Position numbers and translations under genes: made by a program. Below the pieces are notes generated by a model. That model was not told the origin of the DNA and ran no database searches. It saw only the letters and a program-made list of their open reading frames with translations. A stretch of DNA of 41,080 nucleotides from Anaerolineales bacterium (lineage in GTDB: Bacteria > Chloroflexota > Anaerolineae > Anaerolineales > Villigracilaceae), in assembly GCA_016928525.1 (NCBI GenBank), contig JAFGKO010000230.1:1-41080 (forward strand). Reading direction: 5' to 3'. Shown in pieces: positions 7,364 through 14,837 of this stretch. Each line of letters opens with the position of its first letter. The stretch's first letter is position 1.

Positions 7364-8998
7364 TTACGCACTCTCAAGAATTAGCACTTCATATGGAGCT
7401 AAATCCAGGTTTTTCGCAATAGCAGGTGCGGTCTCTCTGGCGGTAGAAAACAGTAAGTTCCACATCTGTTCCGGGATTTTTTGAACGCTTGCAGGCTGAT
7501 TCTTGAAGTTCAGCGCTACCAGGATGGTTTGCTCTGGCGTCTGGCGCAAGTAGGCCAATGCGTCTTTGGGTTCTCCTGTGAGCAAGGTGAAACTTCCTCG
7601 GTGTAAAGCAGGCTTTTCTCGGCGTAGTTTGATGATGGTGCGGGTGAAGTTCAGCATTGAGTCCGGTTTTAAATTTTGGATCTCTACATTTCGTTCTCTG
7701 TAATTGGGATGTACTGGTAGCCAGGGTCTCCTGGAAGAGAAACCGGCATTCGCTGAGTCATCCCACTGCATGGGGGAACGACAGCCGTCACGTCCTTTAC
7801 AGAAGGGCCAGAATCTTTTTCCTGGCGGATCCAGGATTTCACTGCGTTTGAGCGAGATGTCGCGCATGCCGATCTCTTCGCCGTAATACAAAAAGGGTGT
7901 ACCCCGTAAGGTTAGCAACATGGATGTCAATACTTTCAGCCGGGCATCGTCCTCACCTTTGGTGTGGCGCGTTGCCGTGCGTGGCACGTCATGGTTGCCC
8001 AGCACGTAGTTTGGCCAGATGCCGTATTGGGCATACAGGTCTTCCCAATCCAAAATGTGTTTGACATATTGCGCCGGGTCGAATTTACTCCATGTGAAGT
8101 CGAAGTTGAAAGCTGCATGGAGCTTGTCATCACCGCAGTATGCGATGATTTTTTTGGCGGCTGAGATAAATGGCTCGCCCACGGCATACCGTTCGGGATA
8201 CGCATCCAGGATGCCGCGCATTTCACCCAGCAGGGGGACCATCTCTGGCTGGTCGCAATCGTAAATGTGTTGCTGGCGGTCGAAGGCACGCAATCCTGGC
8301 TTGAAGAGATTATTACGCAGTAGTTCATCCTTGAAATACATGTTGAATACATCCAGGCGGAAGCCGTCCGCGCCACGATCGAGCCAGAAGCGGACCACAT
8401 CCAGAATGGCCGCCCGGACTTCCGGGTTGCGCCAGTTCACGTCAGGCTGTTCAGGTACGAACATGTGGTAGTAGTACTGGTTTCGTTCCGGGACGTAGGT
8501 CCAGGCGGGGCCACCGAAGATAGACTGCCAGTTGTTGGGAAGCCGCCCCCCTCCGGCTCCCCCCATTTTCGAAGAAAATGGGGGGAGTGGCCCGAAGGGC
8601 CGAGGGGGGCTCCAAATGTACCAATCCGCTTTGGGGTTATCGCGGCTGGAACGCGATTCCAGAAACCAGGCGTGCTGGTCGGAGGTGTGGTTGAGCACCA
8701 GGTCGAGAACGATGCGGATACCGCGTCGATGAGCCTCGGACAGGAGCAGGTCGAAGTCCGCAATCGAACCGAAGCGTGGGTCGACGTCCACGTAGTCGCT
8801 CACATCGTAACCGAAGTCTTTGTCCGGGCTGGGATATATGGGGGAGAGCCAAAGCGCGTCCACACCCAGGTCGGCCAAATAATCCAGCTTGCCTGTGATA
8901 CCGGGCAGGTCGCCCAGCCCGTCATCATTGCTATCTGCGAATGAACGCGGATAGATTTGGTAGATGATGCCGTCGCGCCACCAGAGAAAATCATTCAT
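7364..8998 (-). CDS. GH13 alpha-glucosidase (oligo-1,6-glucosidase type)
   Basis: A 544-residue alpha-amylase-superfamily enzyme that hydrolyses alpha-glucosides in the cytoplasm (no signal peptide). The start is set by MNDFLWWRDGIIYQIYPRSF, the canonical N-terminus; an upstream in-frame extension only translates a palindromic repeat. Visible conserved regions are DLVLNHTS (I), GFRLDVFNM with the nucleophile Asp (II), AVGEPF with the acid/base Glu (III) and LGNHDVPR (IV). Between IWSPP and NNWQSIFGG, about 22 residues rich in Pro and Gly (RPFGPLPPF..., encoded by 8545-8610) replace the short loop usual in the family; they are the in-frame translation of a genomic palindromic repeat. The enzyme may still work if the insert is a surface loop. 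Confidence 0.9.
   Translation of the reverse strand: MNDFLWWRDGIIYQIYPRSFADSNDDGLGDLPGITGKLDYLADLGVDALWLSPIYPSPDKDFGYDVSDYVDVDPRFGSIADFDLLLSEAHRRGIRIVLDLVLNHTSDQHAWFLESRSSRDNPKADWYIWSPPRPFGPLPPFSSKMGGAGGGRLPNNWQSIFGGPAWTYVPERNQYYYHMFVPEQPDVNWRNPEVRAAILDVVRFWLDRGADGFRLDVFNMYFKDELLRNNLFKPGLRAFDRQQHIYDCDQPEMVPLLGEMRGILDAYPERYAVGEPFISAAKKIIAYCGDDKLHAAFNFDFTWSKFDPAQYVKHILDWEDLYAQYGIWPNYVLGNHDVPRTATRHTKGEDDARLKVLTSMLLTLRGTPFLYYGEEIGMRDISLKRSEILDPPGKRFWPFCKGRDGCRSPMQWDDSANAGFSSRRPWLPVHPNYRERNVEIQNLKPDSMLNFTRTIIKLRREKPALHRGSFTLLTGEPKDALAYLRQTPEQTILVALNFKNQPASVQKIPEQMWNLLFSTARETAPAIAKNLDLAPYEVLILESA
8545..8610. repeat. palindromic element inside GH13 gene (family A)
   Basis: The left arm (8545-8570) contains CTCCCCCCATTTTC and the right arm (8574-8610) contains GAAAATGGGGGGAG followed by GGGCCGAGGGGGGC, with a 3-nt loop. 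The same arms occur in the intergenic copy at 36090-36161. Here the element spans 66 nt, a multiple of three, and keeps the alpha-glucosidase frame open. Confidence 0.85.
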
Positions 8999-9012
8999 TG
9001 TTATATCTGCCT

Positions 9013-9104
9013 GTATCTTTTCAATAAATTGGGGTGTGGGGTGTTGTGGACGGGCTGCGCCCGTCCACAACACCCCACTTCCCCCCTTCTTTTTGAGAAG
9101 ATAC
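9013..9104. repeat. MITE-like nested palindrome (family C, copy 1)
   Basis: The outer ends GTATCTTTTCAATAAAT (9013-9029) and CTTTTTGAGAAGATAC (9089-9104) are imperfect inverted repeats. The core is a perfect 20-bp stem with a 3-nt loop (9036-9078; innermost stem GTGGACGGGC-tgc-GCCCGTCCAC). The same outer ends flank a different core at 23139-23199. The element lies 14 nt upstream of the alpha-glucosidase start codon, so it may be part of that mRNA leader. Confidence 0.8.
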
Positions 9105-9215
9105 GTATGCCTTTTGGTATGATATTGTAAGTATATCATTGCGGGATTGGGTCCGATTTGATCTTGTAAAGTGTTACAATCAAATAGCGTTTAATTTAAG
9201 GTTCACATACTAAAG

Positions 9216-10388
9216 ATGGCGACTTCCGGGGAACATATCTTCGTTGTTGAGAATAACCCTGACATCAGTGACTTGATTTCTCGTCAGGCATTGCAACCTT
9301 TGGGATATCAGGTGACGGTGGTCAAAGACGGCTCTAGCGCCTTGAAACAGGCGATTCAGACTCCCCCCGACTTGCTGATTGCAAATTTAAATTTACCCGG
9401 CCTGAATGCGAAGGATTTGCTGGTTGCGTTGGCATCGCAGGGGATGAATGCGCCATTGATCGTCATTGGGAAAAAAGGGCAGGAAGAGGACATCCTGCAA
9501 GCCTTCCGCGTGGGTGCCGCCGACTATTTACATTGGCCTGCGCGTGATGCGGAAGTAGTTTCTGTGGTGGAGCGCGTCCTGCGCTGGACGCATGAAGGGC
9601 ACGTCCGTGCGCGTTTAGACAGGCAGTTGAAGGATCTCAATGCGGAGTTGCAACGGAAAGTCAATGAGTTGACAGCCATTGTAGCAATCGGCAAAGCCGT
9701 AGTTTCTATTACCGACCAACATCGTTTGTTTACGAAGATTGTCGAGGGGGCGATGCAGGCATCTGAAGCCGACCTGGGCTGGTTGATGCTGCGTGAAGAG
9801 GCCAGTAAGGTCTTTATGCTGACGGCGCATTGCAACCTGCCGGATAGCTGGGCCAGAAAACTCAGGCAGCCTTTGGAAGATGGGATCAGTTCTCTGGTCT
9901 CACTTTCGGGCGAGACACTTCTTATCCATGGCAAGCCATTAGAGAGATTTAAAGTGTCAGCGCTGGGCAGATCTGCGGCTGTGGTGCCAATCAAGGTCCA
10001 TAACGAAGTCATCGGCTTATTGCTTGTAGTGCGCAAGCAGGCACGCCCCTTTGATCGTGCCGAGCAAACGTTGCTCGAAGCCGTGGCTGACTATGCCTCG
10101 ATTTCGCTCGTCAATGCACGCCTGTTTCGGGCTTTGGAGCAAACCGCTGAATCCGCCAAGTCGGGTGAAAGGCGACAGAATGCACTGCTTGAGTCTGTCC
10201 GTGAGGCGGTAAGGGGAGAACTTGAGGTGGTCAAAGCGCCAATTGAGTTGTTGTTGGGTCAGAAAACCAGTCCGTTGACCGAAGAGCAACGCCAGGCGTT
10301 ACAAGCAGCCCAAATGGCAATGCGGCGCTTGGTTCGTGCTACGGAAAAGACCGTTCCGCCGGTAACGCCAATGGTGAAGAAACGATAG
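9216..10388 (+). CDS. pseudo-receiver/GAF signalling protein
   Basis: A 390-residue signalling protein. Residues 1-125 align by eye with a response-regulator receiver (IFVVENNPDI, PDLLIANLNLPG, VGAADYLHWP). The acidic pair reads E12-N13, the phospho-acceptor Asp is Asn57, the Thr/Ser position is Gly85 and the Lys position is Trp107, so phosphorylation is not expected. A coiled-coil linker (about 130-155) leads to a GAF domain (about 160-310; AVVPIKVHNEVIGLLLVVR, YASISLVNARLF). The C-terminus resembles a short dimerisation helix pair without an ATPase domain. It lies 9 nt before the histidine kinase gene and probably shares its operon. It could be an adaptor sensing a ligand through GAF. Confidence 0.82.
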   Translation: MATSGEHIFVVENNPDISDLISRQALQPLGYQVTVVKDGSSALKQAIQTPPDLLIANLNLPGLNAKDLLVALASQGMNAPLIVIGKKGQEEDILQAFRVGAADYLHWPARDAEVVSVVERVLRWTHEGHVRARLDRQLKDLNAELQRKVNELTAIVAIGKAVVSITDQHRLFTKIVEGAMQASEADLGWLMLREEASKVFMLTAHCNLPDSWARKLRQPLEDGISSLVSLSGETLLIHGKPLERFKVSALGRSAAVVPIKVHNEVIGLLLVVRKQARPFDRAEQTLLEAVADYASISLVNARLFRALEQTAESAKSGERRQNALLESVREAVRGELEVVKAPIELLLGQKTSPLTEEQRQALQAAQMAMRRLVRATEKTVPPVTPMVKKR

Positions 10389-10397
10389 AAATCACCT

Positions 10398-11861
10398 ATG
10401 CCCAAACACGACCTGGTTTTGTTAGCGCTTGATGATGTCACTATATTGCAATTAATGCAACGTGCTTTGCAGGCTGTATCTTATGAGACAGCTGTTGCAT
10501 CTGATCGCGTGGCGTTGGAAAAAATTGTGCAGGAGGCGATCCCAGCATTGGTGATGCTCGGTGAAAAGTTTGATGGGCAGTTGGGGGTAAAAATTGCGCG
10601 TGAAATCCTCGAGCGATTTCCGACCATGCCAATCTTGATCTATGCAGAACGAGAATCGGTAGTCCTTTACAAAGAAGTTCTACAGGCCGGTTTGAGTGGA
10701 TGCATATACCCTCCCTTGCGTAATGATGACATTATCGGAGCAGTTGAGCGAAGTTTGCAGCGCGCACGCGCTCTGGGAGATTGGCTGAGACGGGAAGTGA
10801 AACGGACAACCGCTTCACTCGAGCGCCGGGCAAATTTGAGTGAAATAGAACTGCAACGATATGAATTTATCTTTGCAAATATCGATGATGGTGTGATCAT
10901 TCTGGACGAGGCAGGGAAGATCCAGTTGATGAACAAAGCCATGCTGGTTGCGTTCGATTTGTCCGACAAAGGGTATCAGGGGAAACCGGTTTTAGAGATC
11001 ATCGACCACCCGGATGTTAGTGTATTGCTCAATCGGGCGCAGATGGCGCCCCTGAAATACCATGAAATCAATTTTGACGATGGTCGTATCTATAATGCAC
11101 AGTACACGCCCCTTGAAGGCATTGGTTCGGTCATTACGGTACAAGATATTAGCTACCTGAAACAAGTGGATCGTATGAAAAGTGATTTTGTGCATACGGT
11201 TTCGCACGATTTGCGTTCCCCCTTGACATCCGTGCTGGGTTATACCGAATTGGTTGGTCGGGTAGGTCCACTTAATGAACAGCAGATTGAATTTCTCAAT
11301 CGTATTCGTTCCAGTGTAGAGAGTATCACTTCCCTGGTCAATGAGTTGCTTGATTTGAGCCGGCTGGAAGCAGGCTTTGACACGCGCCATGAGATTGTCC
11401 AACTTGAAAATATCCTGAAGTTTGCACTGGATACATTGGAAGGACAATTCAGATTAAACAATTTGTCATTGCAATCAGACATCGCAGAAGATTTGCCTGA
11501 GATGCGGGGAAATCCTATTCGTTTGCGGCAATTGCTGGACAACCTGTTGACGAATGCTGCGAAGTACGCGCCGCCAGGGACTGCCATACGCATATCTTTG
11601 CAAGCTGAGGACAATCTGATCATCTTTAGCGTTGCAGATGAAGGACCGGGTATTCCGCAGTCTGAACAGGGACGGATATTCGAGAAATTTTACCGCGCCA
11701 GCAATGTGCCGGAGCAGGTTGGCGGCTCGGGCCTGGGACTGGCAATCGTCAAATCGATTGTGGATTCTCATCAAGGGCGCATCTGGGTCGAATCTGTGGT
11801 GGGCAAAGGCTCGACATTCTTTGTTGTATTGCCGGCATATATTCCAGAGAAGTCGTCATAA
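10398..11861 (+). CDS. hybrid histidine kinase: pseudo-receiver, PAS, HisKA, HATPase
   Basis: A 487-residue soluble histidine kinase. Residues 1-120 form a degenerate receiver: Asp12-Asp13 are kept, but the phospho-acceptor position reads Gly55 and the Lys position Pro105. A PAS domain follows (about 150-255; YEFIFANIDDGVIILDEAG). The HisKA phospho-acceptor is His270 in VSHDLRSPLTS. The HATPase domain shows the N box (LLDNLLTNAAKYAPPG), G1 (VADEGPGIP), F box (FEKFYR) and G2 (GGSGLGLAIVKSIV). The kinase is therefore expected to be active while its receiver is not. No transmembrane segment is visible. No cognate response regulator adjoins it; the stand-alone regulator at 19035-19685 is a possible partner. 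Confidence 0.9.
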   Translation: MPKHDLVLLALDDVTILQLMQRALQAVSYETAVASDRVALEKIVQEAIPALVMLGEKFDGQLGVKIAREILERFPTMPILIYAERESVVLYKEVLQAGLSGCIYPPLRNDDIIGAVERSLQRARALGDWLRREVKRTTASLERRANLSEIELQRYEFIFANIDDGVIILDEAGKIQLMNKAMLVAFDLSDKGYQGKPVLEIIDHPDVSVLLNRAQMAPLKYHEINFDDGRIYNAQYTPLEGIGSVITVQDISYLKQVDRMKSDFVHTVSHDLRSPLTSVLGYTELVGRVGPLNEQQIEFLNRIRSSVESITSLVNELLDLSRLEAGFDTRHEIVQLENILKFALDTLEGQFRLNNLSLQSDIAEDLPEMRGNPIRLRQLLDNLLTNAAKYAPPGTAIRISLQAEDNLIIFSVADEGPGIPQSEQGRIFEKFYRASNVPEQVGGSGLGLAIVKSIVDSHQGRIWVESVVGKGSTFFVVLPAYIPEKSS

Positions 11862-11925
11862 CACAAATATTACCTGAAATTTTATGCCAGGGATGTCGTG
11901 AATCTCTGGTATTGCCGTTAAATAC

Positions 11926-11954
11926 GCCTCCGCCGGTGGAGAGCCGGCGGAGGC
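11926..11954. terminator. GC-rich hairpin after kinase operon
   Basis: A perfect 11-bp stem GCCTCCGCCGG/CCGGCGGAGGC with a 7-nt loop lies 64 bp after the kinase stop, between convergent genes. The trailing T-run is short (TTT), so intrinsic termination may be weak. Confidence 0.55.
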
Positions 11955-12015
11955 TTTCGCCAAAGGAGGAGACAGTGAGGAGCATCTTGGAGGTGTCTTG
12001 TTCCGTCTCCACTTC

Positions 12016-12043
12016 TATAATAGTGCACAAATCATATTGTGCA
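12016..12043 (+). promoter_or_regulatory. TATAAT followed by a dyad (TGCACAA/TTGTGCA)
   Basis: TATAAT at 12016-12021 is followed by the perfect 7-bp inverted repeat TGCACAA-atcata-TTGTGCA (12024-12043). This looks like an operator placed at a transcription start. No good -35 was found, and the + strand leads antisense into the DNPH1-like gene. The role is uncertain. Confidence 0.25.
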
Positions 12044-12074
12044 TATCGTCAAATGTCATTTGTTATATGTGAGA

Positions 12075-12500
12075 TTATTCACAAATAATATTTGCCAGGA
12101 ACTCACGAATTAATGCAATTCCCCCGTTTACATCCCGATAAAACTTCACCTGTAGCACTGGATGCGGATTTCCGGTGATCATCTTCGAAACTGACAGGCC
12201 CTCTTGAGCCAGGCATAACACAGATTTACCTTGTTCCAGTGCGTACCCAATTTCATAGCCGACGCCATGTGAAGGGACGCTCACTTCCGCGATCAGCGCA
12301 TCGCTGGCGCGAATCCAAGCTACGTCACGTTCGTAGACCTCTCGCGGGTCGATTACTTTCTCCAGCGCCATGACATCCGACCCAGCCAGATGCGCGGTTG
12401 GTACATCATGCCCATCTTCCAGTAAGATGCGGGTAAATTCTTGATAGGCAGATTCGGAGGCGCGACCTCCTGTGATAGAACAGGCAAAATAAATGTTCAT
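12075..12500 (-). CDS. DNPH1-like deoxynucleotide N-hydrolase / deoxyribosyltransferase family
   Basis: A 141-residue protein of the nucleoside 2-deoxyribosyltransferase fold. It matches the DNPH1/Rcl subgroup by SITGGR near the N-terminus, then ERDVAWIRASDALIAEVSVP and SHGVGYEIGYALEQGKSVLCL. In rat Rcl the key residues Tyr13, Asp69 and Glu93 are known; here Tyr4, Asp59 and Glu83 keep the Asp-Glu spacing of 24. The expected reaction is hydrolysis of the N-glycosidic bond of 2'-deoxynucleoside 5'-monophosphates, a nucleotide-sanitation role. The ATG overlaps the stop of the upstream PH-like gene by 4 bp, indicating translational coupling as the last gene of the ssb operon. Confidence 0.82.
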   Translation of the reverse strand: MNIYFACSITGGRASESAYQEFTRILLEDGHDVPTAHLAGSDVMALEKVIDPREVYERDVAWIRASDALIAEVSVPSHGVGYEIGYALEQGKSVLCLAQEGLSVSKMITGNPHPVLQVKFYRDVNGGIALIREFLANIICE

Positions 12501-13120
12501 TTACGAGGCAGCCGAGAAAGAATGGAATTATTGCGTGGGCGCGCTTTGACTATCTGGCTCTCGCGACCGCCTAGACGCATACTGTCTATTTCGGTGCTGA
12601 GAAGCAGCCAATCCTTCACAAGGATGACGATATGGGGCGTCTTATCCTTGAAGAAAAAGGGCGAAAGAAATAAGCGTAGCATCGCAGGTGATACGGGGTA
12701 GCCGTTCAGGTTGATCACGATGGCTGTCATCGAGGAAAGCGGCGCAATGATCTCACGCCGCCAGCTCGATAGGCTCTTAGGTGGAAACAATGCGCGCATT
12801 TCTGAGGTCGTTGAACCCCGGAACCGCCGGTAAGAAATATTGATGCGCAGAAAGGGTGTTACCAGGCGCAAGTAGGTGGGAAAAGCTTGTACATAGGCAG
12901 CTTTGCGGATGATGAGCAGGAAAAGTGTAAAAATGAATACAAGACCACCCAACCCCGCAATTGCAGTCACCAGATAGGGCTGGGCTTGTCCCTCCGGGAT
13001 ACGTGATACTCCCCAGGCGACAGCAAACAGGGCCAGCGACAGTGCGAATGTAGCTGGCCACCAGCGGTTGAGCATATGCGTATAAATGACAAGGGTATAG
13101 CGGCGTCCAGCTTTTGCCAT
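12497..13120 (-). CDS. PH-like domain membrane protein, function unknown
   Basis: A 207-residue protein. A short cytoplasmic N-terminus is followed by two transmembrane helices (about 22-41 and 48-70) and a soluble part of about 130 residues rich in beta-type segments (YLRLVTPFLRINISYRRFRG, HIVILVKDWLLLSTEID). This layout resembles bacterial PH-domain (YdbT/bPH) membrane proteins, but I would not assign a family firmly. It sits between translin and the DNPH1-like gene and overlaps the latter by 4 bp, so it is co-translated with nucleic-acid-related genes. The start lies 33 bp after the translin stop. Confidence 0.7.
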   Translation of the reverse strand: MAKAGRRYTLVIYTHMLNRWWPATFALSLALFAVAWGVSRIPEGQAQPYLVTAIAGLGGLVFIFTLFLLIIRKAAYVQAFPTYLRLVTPFLRINISYRRFRGSTTSEMRALFPPKSLSSWRREIIAPLSSMTAIVINLNGYPVSPAMLRLFLSPFFFKDKTPHIVILVKDWLLLSTEIDSMRLGGRESQIVKARPRNNSILSRLPRK

Positions 13121-13153
13121 GGAGCTAAATAACCTTCTCCTTCCCTAACCGGG

Positions 13154-13819
13154 TCATTTGCCCGCTTCGTTCGAACCTTCAGCCTGCTCGCTATTTAACT
13201 GGGCGCTTAGTCGCCCGATAGCCTGTTCCAGATGTTCGCCACGCAGGCTAAAGGTGATGTCACCACGCGTTTTTTCGATGATACTGCGAGCGATGTCCGT
13301 TTGTCGGCGCAGGCCATTGGTGATGGCATCCGGGTAATCTATAGTGACCAGTACAGAGTAGATTTCGTCCATGTAGCCGAGCAGTCGTTCCGCCTCTTCC
13401 GAATAGCCGTGCCGCAAGATGTCCAGGATGCGTCGTCGTAGTTCACCGACCACTTCTGCCAGGCCGTTGAGGTAGGTCGCATTAACGACACCCAGTTCAT
13501 CGGGAGTCAGAAGCGGCTGGTTTTGGATCAGGGCGCAGGTGACGTTGGCTTCCACATATTCTTTGAGCGCATCCTGGGTGTATCCGGCAAAGAAAAGGTC
13601 AGGATGCTCCTGTAAATCAGTGGTAAGTGTCTCGGCAAGTTTATGCGCTTCTGCCAGATGTTCGTTCATTTCATCAACATCATCGCGGTGCACGGCGCGG
13701 ATAGCCAGTGAGCAGGCGCGCGTCAACTGGCGGGCCTGGGCTAGCGCTTTATCCCGCGTGGCAGTGCGGATATCGAAGTTGTGGCGAATACTGTCAGCAA
13801 TGTGTTCCAGTTTGTGCAT
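13154..13819 (-). CDS. translin family protein
   Basis: An all-helical protein of 221 residues with the translin/TRAX signature: an N-terminal helix HIADSIRHNFDIRTATRDKA, then DLFFAGYTQDALKEYVEA, LNGLAEVVGELRRRILD, and IYSVLVTIDYPDAITNGLRR near the end. Translin-family proteins form octameric shells that bind single-stranded DNA or RNA; TRAX-type members are Mg-dependent RNases. The ExxxE spacing in KEYVEA resembles the acidic motif of TRAX, so nuclease activity is possible but unproven. The start is the ATG at 13819, 1 nt after the stop of the DUF3467 gene; the longer open frame overlaps that gene. Being next to ssb supports a nucleic-acid role. Confidence 0.87.
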   Translation of the reverse strand: MHKLEHIADSIRHNFDIRTATRDKALAQARQLTRACSLAIRAVHRDDVDEMNEHLAEAHKLAETLTTDLQEHPDLFFAGYTQDALKEYVEANVTCALIQNQPLLTPDELGVVNATYLNGLAEVVGELRRRILDILRHGYSEEAERLLGYMDEIYSVLVTIDYPDAITNGLRRQTDIARSIIEKTRGDITFSLRGEHLEQAIGRLSAQLNSEQAEGSNEAGK

Positions 13820-13820
13820 T

Positions 13821-14156
13821 TTACTTCTTATCTTCTTTCGGAGGCTCTGGCGGTTGGTGTGGGCGGAAAAGGTTTTCAGCCAGCGAGGAGTTGACCGGCA
13901 CATGGATCTCGCCAAAGGCGGCCTCATAGCGTGAGATGTTATCTGCCAGTGCGCGCAGGAGTAATTTGGCGCTCAACGGCGACATCAAAACCCGCGCATT
14001 GACCTTGGCAGTTTTCTCGCCGGGCAGCAGGTGGGCAAAATCTATGACAATGTCGGCGGGGGAATGGGCAATGCGCGCCAGGTTGGTGTAAACCGTTTCC
14101 AGACCTTCAGGGCTGTGCAGGGTTGGGCCAGGGGGAGGATTCGGAGGGTTGGTCAT
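13821..14156 (-). CDS. DUF3467 protein
   Basis: A 111-residue protein with the DUF3467 pattern: VYTNLARIAHSPADIVIDFA, then LLPGEKTAKVNARVLMSP and AKLLLRALADNISRYEAAFG, with Pro-rich ends. The family is widespread in bacteria and archaea and its biochemical function is unknown. It lies between ssb and translin; 1 nt separates its stop from the translin start, which implies tight translational coupling and a possible shared complex. Confidence 0.85.
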   Translation of the reverse strand: MTNPPNPPPGPTLHSPEGLETVYTNLARIAHSPADIVIDFAHLLPGEKTAKVNARVLMSPLSAKLLLRALADNISRYEAAFGEIHVPVNSSLAENLFRPHQPPEPPKEDKK

Positions 14157-14175
14157 ATTGTCTTTCTATCTTTCT

Positions 14176-14230
14176 GTCAGACAGGTCTTGCAGTTCCACT
14201 GAAATGGTAGAACCGCAAGACCTGCCTGAC
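14176..14230. repeat. 21-bp inverted repeat between ssb and DUF3467
   Basis: GTCAGACAGGTCTTGCAGTTC (split as left arm 14176-14196) pairs with the right arm 14210-14230 at 19 of 21 positions around a 13-nt loop. It lies in the 82-bp gap inside the operon and could attenuate transcription after ssb. The AGGTCT/AGACCT core also occurs in the hairpin at 40550-40603. Confidence 0.7.
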
Positions 14231-14238
14231 GGGGCGCA

Positions 14239-14667
14239 CTAGAACGGTATATCGTCTTCAGGCGGCAGCATGTCCCCGGCATCCATTTGGGTGCCGCCAC
14301 TGGCGCCTGAATCATACTCTCCACGTGATGACAAGAAGCGCACGGTGGCAGCCGTGACCTCGAAGGAGGCGCGCGGCGAGCCATCATTCCCCGTCCAGAT
14401 GCGCGGGCCGCCGGTGCCTTGATCGGCCGTTAGGCGTCCTTCAACCAGCACCTTCATGCCCTTCTTGACATACTGGTTGCAAATCTCAGCCTGCTTGCCC
14501 CAGGCCGAGATGCGGAACCAAATGGTCTCTTTGACTTGTTCGCCGCTGGAAGCGGTGTACTGGCGATTGGTTGCCACCGAGAAGGAAGCAACGGCCTGGC
14601 CGGACGGGGTATAGCGCATTTCCGCATCGCGGCCAACATTTCCTGCAATAATAACAGTATGGTACAT
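14239..14667 (-). CDS. ssb: single-stranded DNA-binding protein
   Basis: A 142-residue SSB. The OB-fold signature is MYHTVIIAGNVGRDAEMRYT, then AVASFSVATNRQYT, IWFRISAWGKQAEICNQYVK and KVLVEGRLT. The C-terminus ends in the acidic tip PPEDDIPF, the usual docking peptide for repair and replication partners. The start at 14667 is supported by GAGGAG 8-9 nt upstream and the conserved N-terminus; the longer open frame adds an unrelated 22 residues. It is the first gene of a five-gene minus-strand cluster (ssb, DUF3467, translin, PH-like, DNPH1-like). Confidence 0.95.
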   Translation of the reverse strand: MYHTVIIAGNVGRDAEMRYTPSGQAVASFSVATNRQYTASSGEQVKETIWFRISAWGKQAEICNQYVKKGMKVLVEGRLTADQGTGGPRIWTGNDGSPRASFEVTAATVRFLSSRGEYDSGASGGTQMDAGDMLPPEDDIPF

Positions 14668-14837
14668 GGGGGGAAATCTCCTCTTAGTATATGTGAACGC
14701 CGCAGTCGCGACGTTTTTTGTTACCAATTCCATTTTACACTACTCGTGTCAAATTTGATACTTTTTGGTAAGAATTGTAATTCCCAGTTTGTCAGCGTAT
14801 GCATAAAACGTATCACCAAAGAATTTTGGAGGAAAGC

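Noticed and set aside
8999..9139. N-terminal extension of the alpha-glucosidase to an ATG at 9139
   Set aside because: The added 47 residues translate the palindromic repeat at 9013-9104; the family N-terminus begins at 8998.
13820..13927. N-terminal extension of translin to 13927
   Set aside because: It overlaps the end of the DUF3467 gene in another frame, and translin similarity begins at the ATG at 13819.
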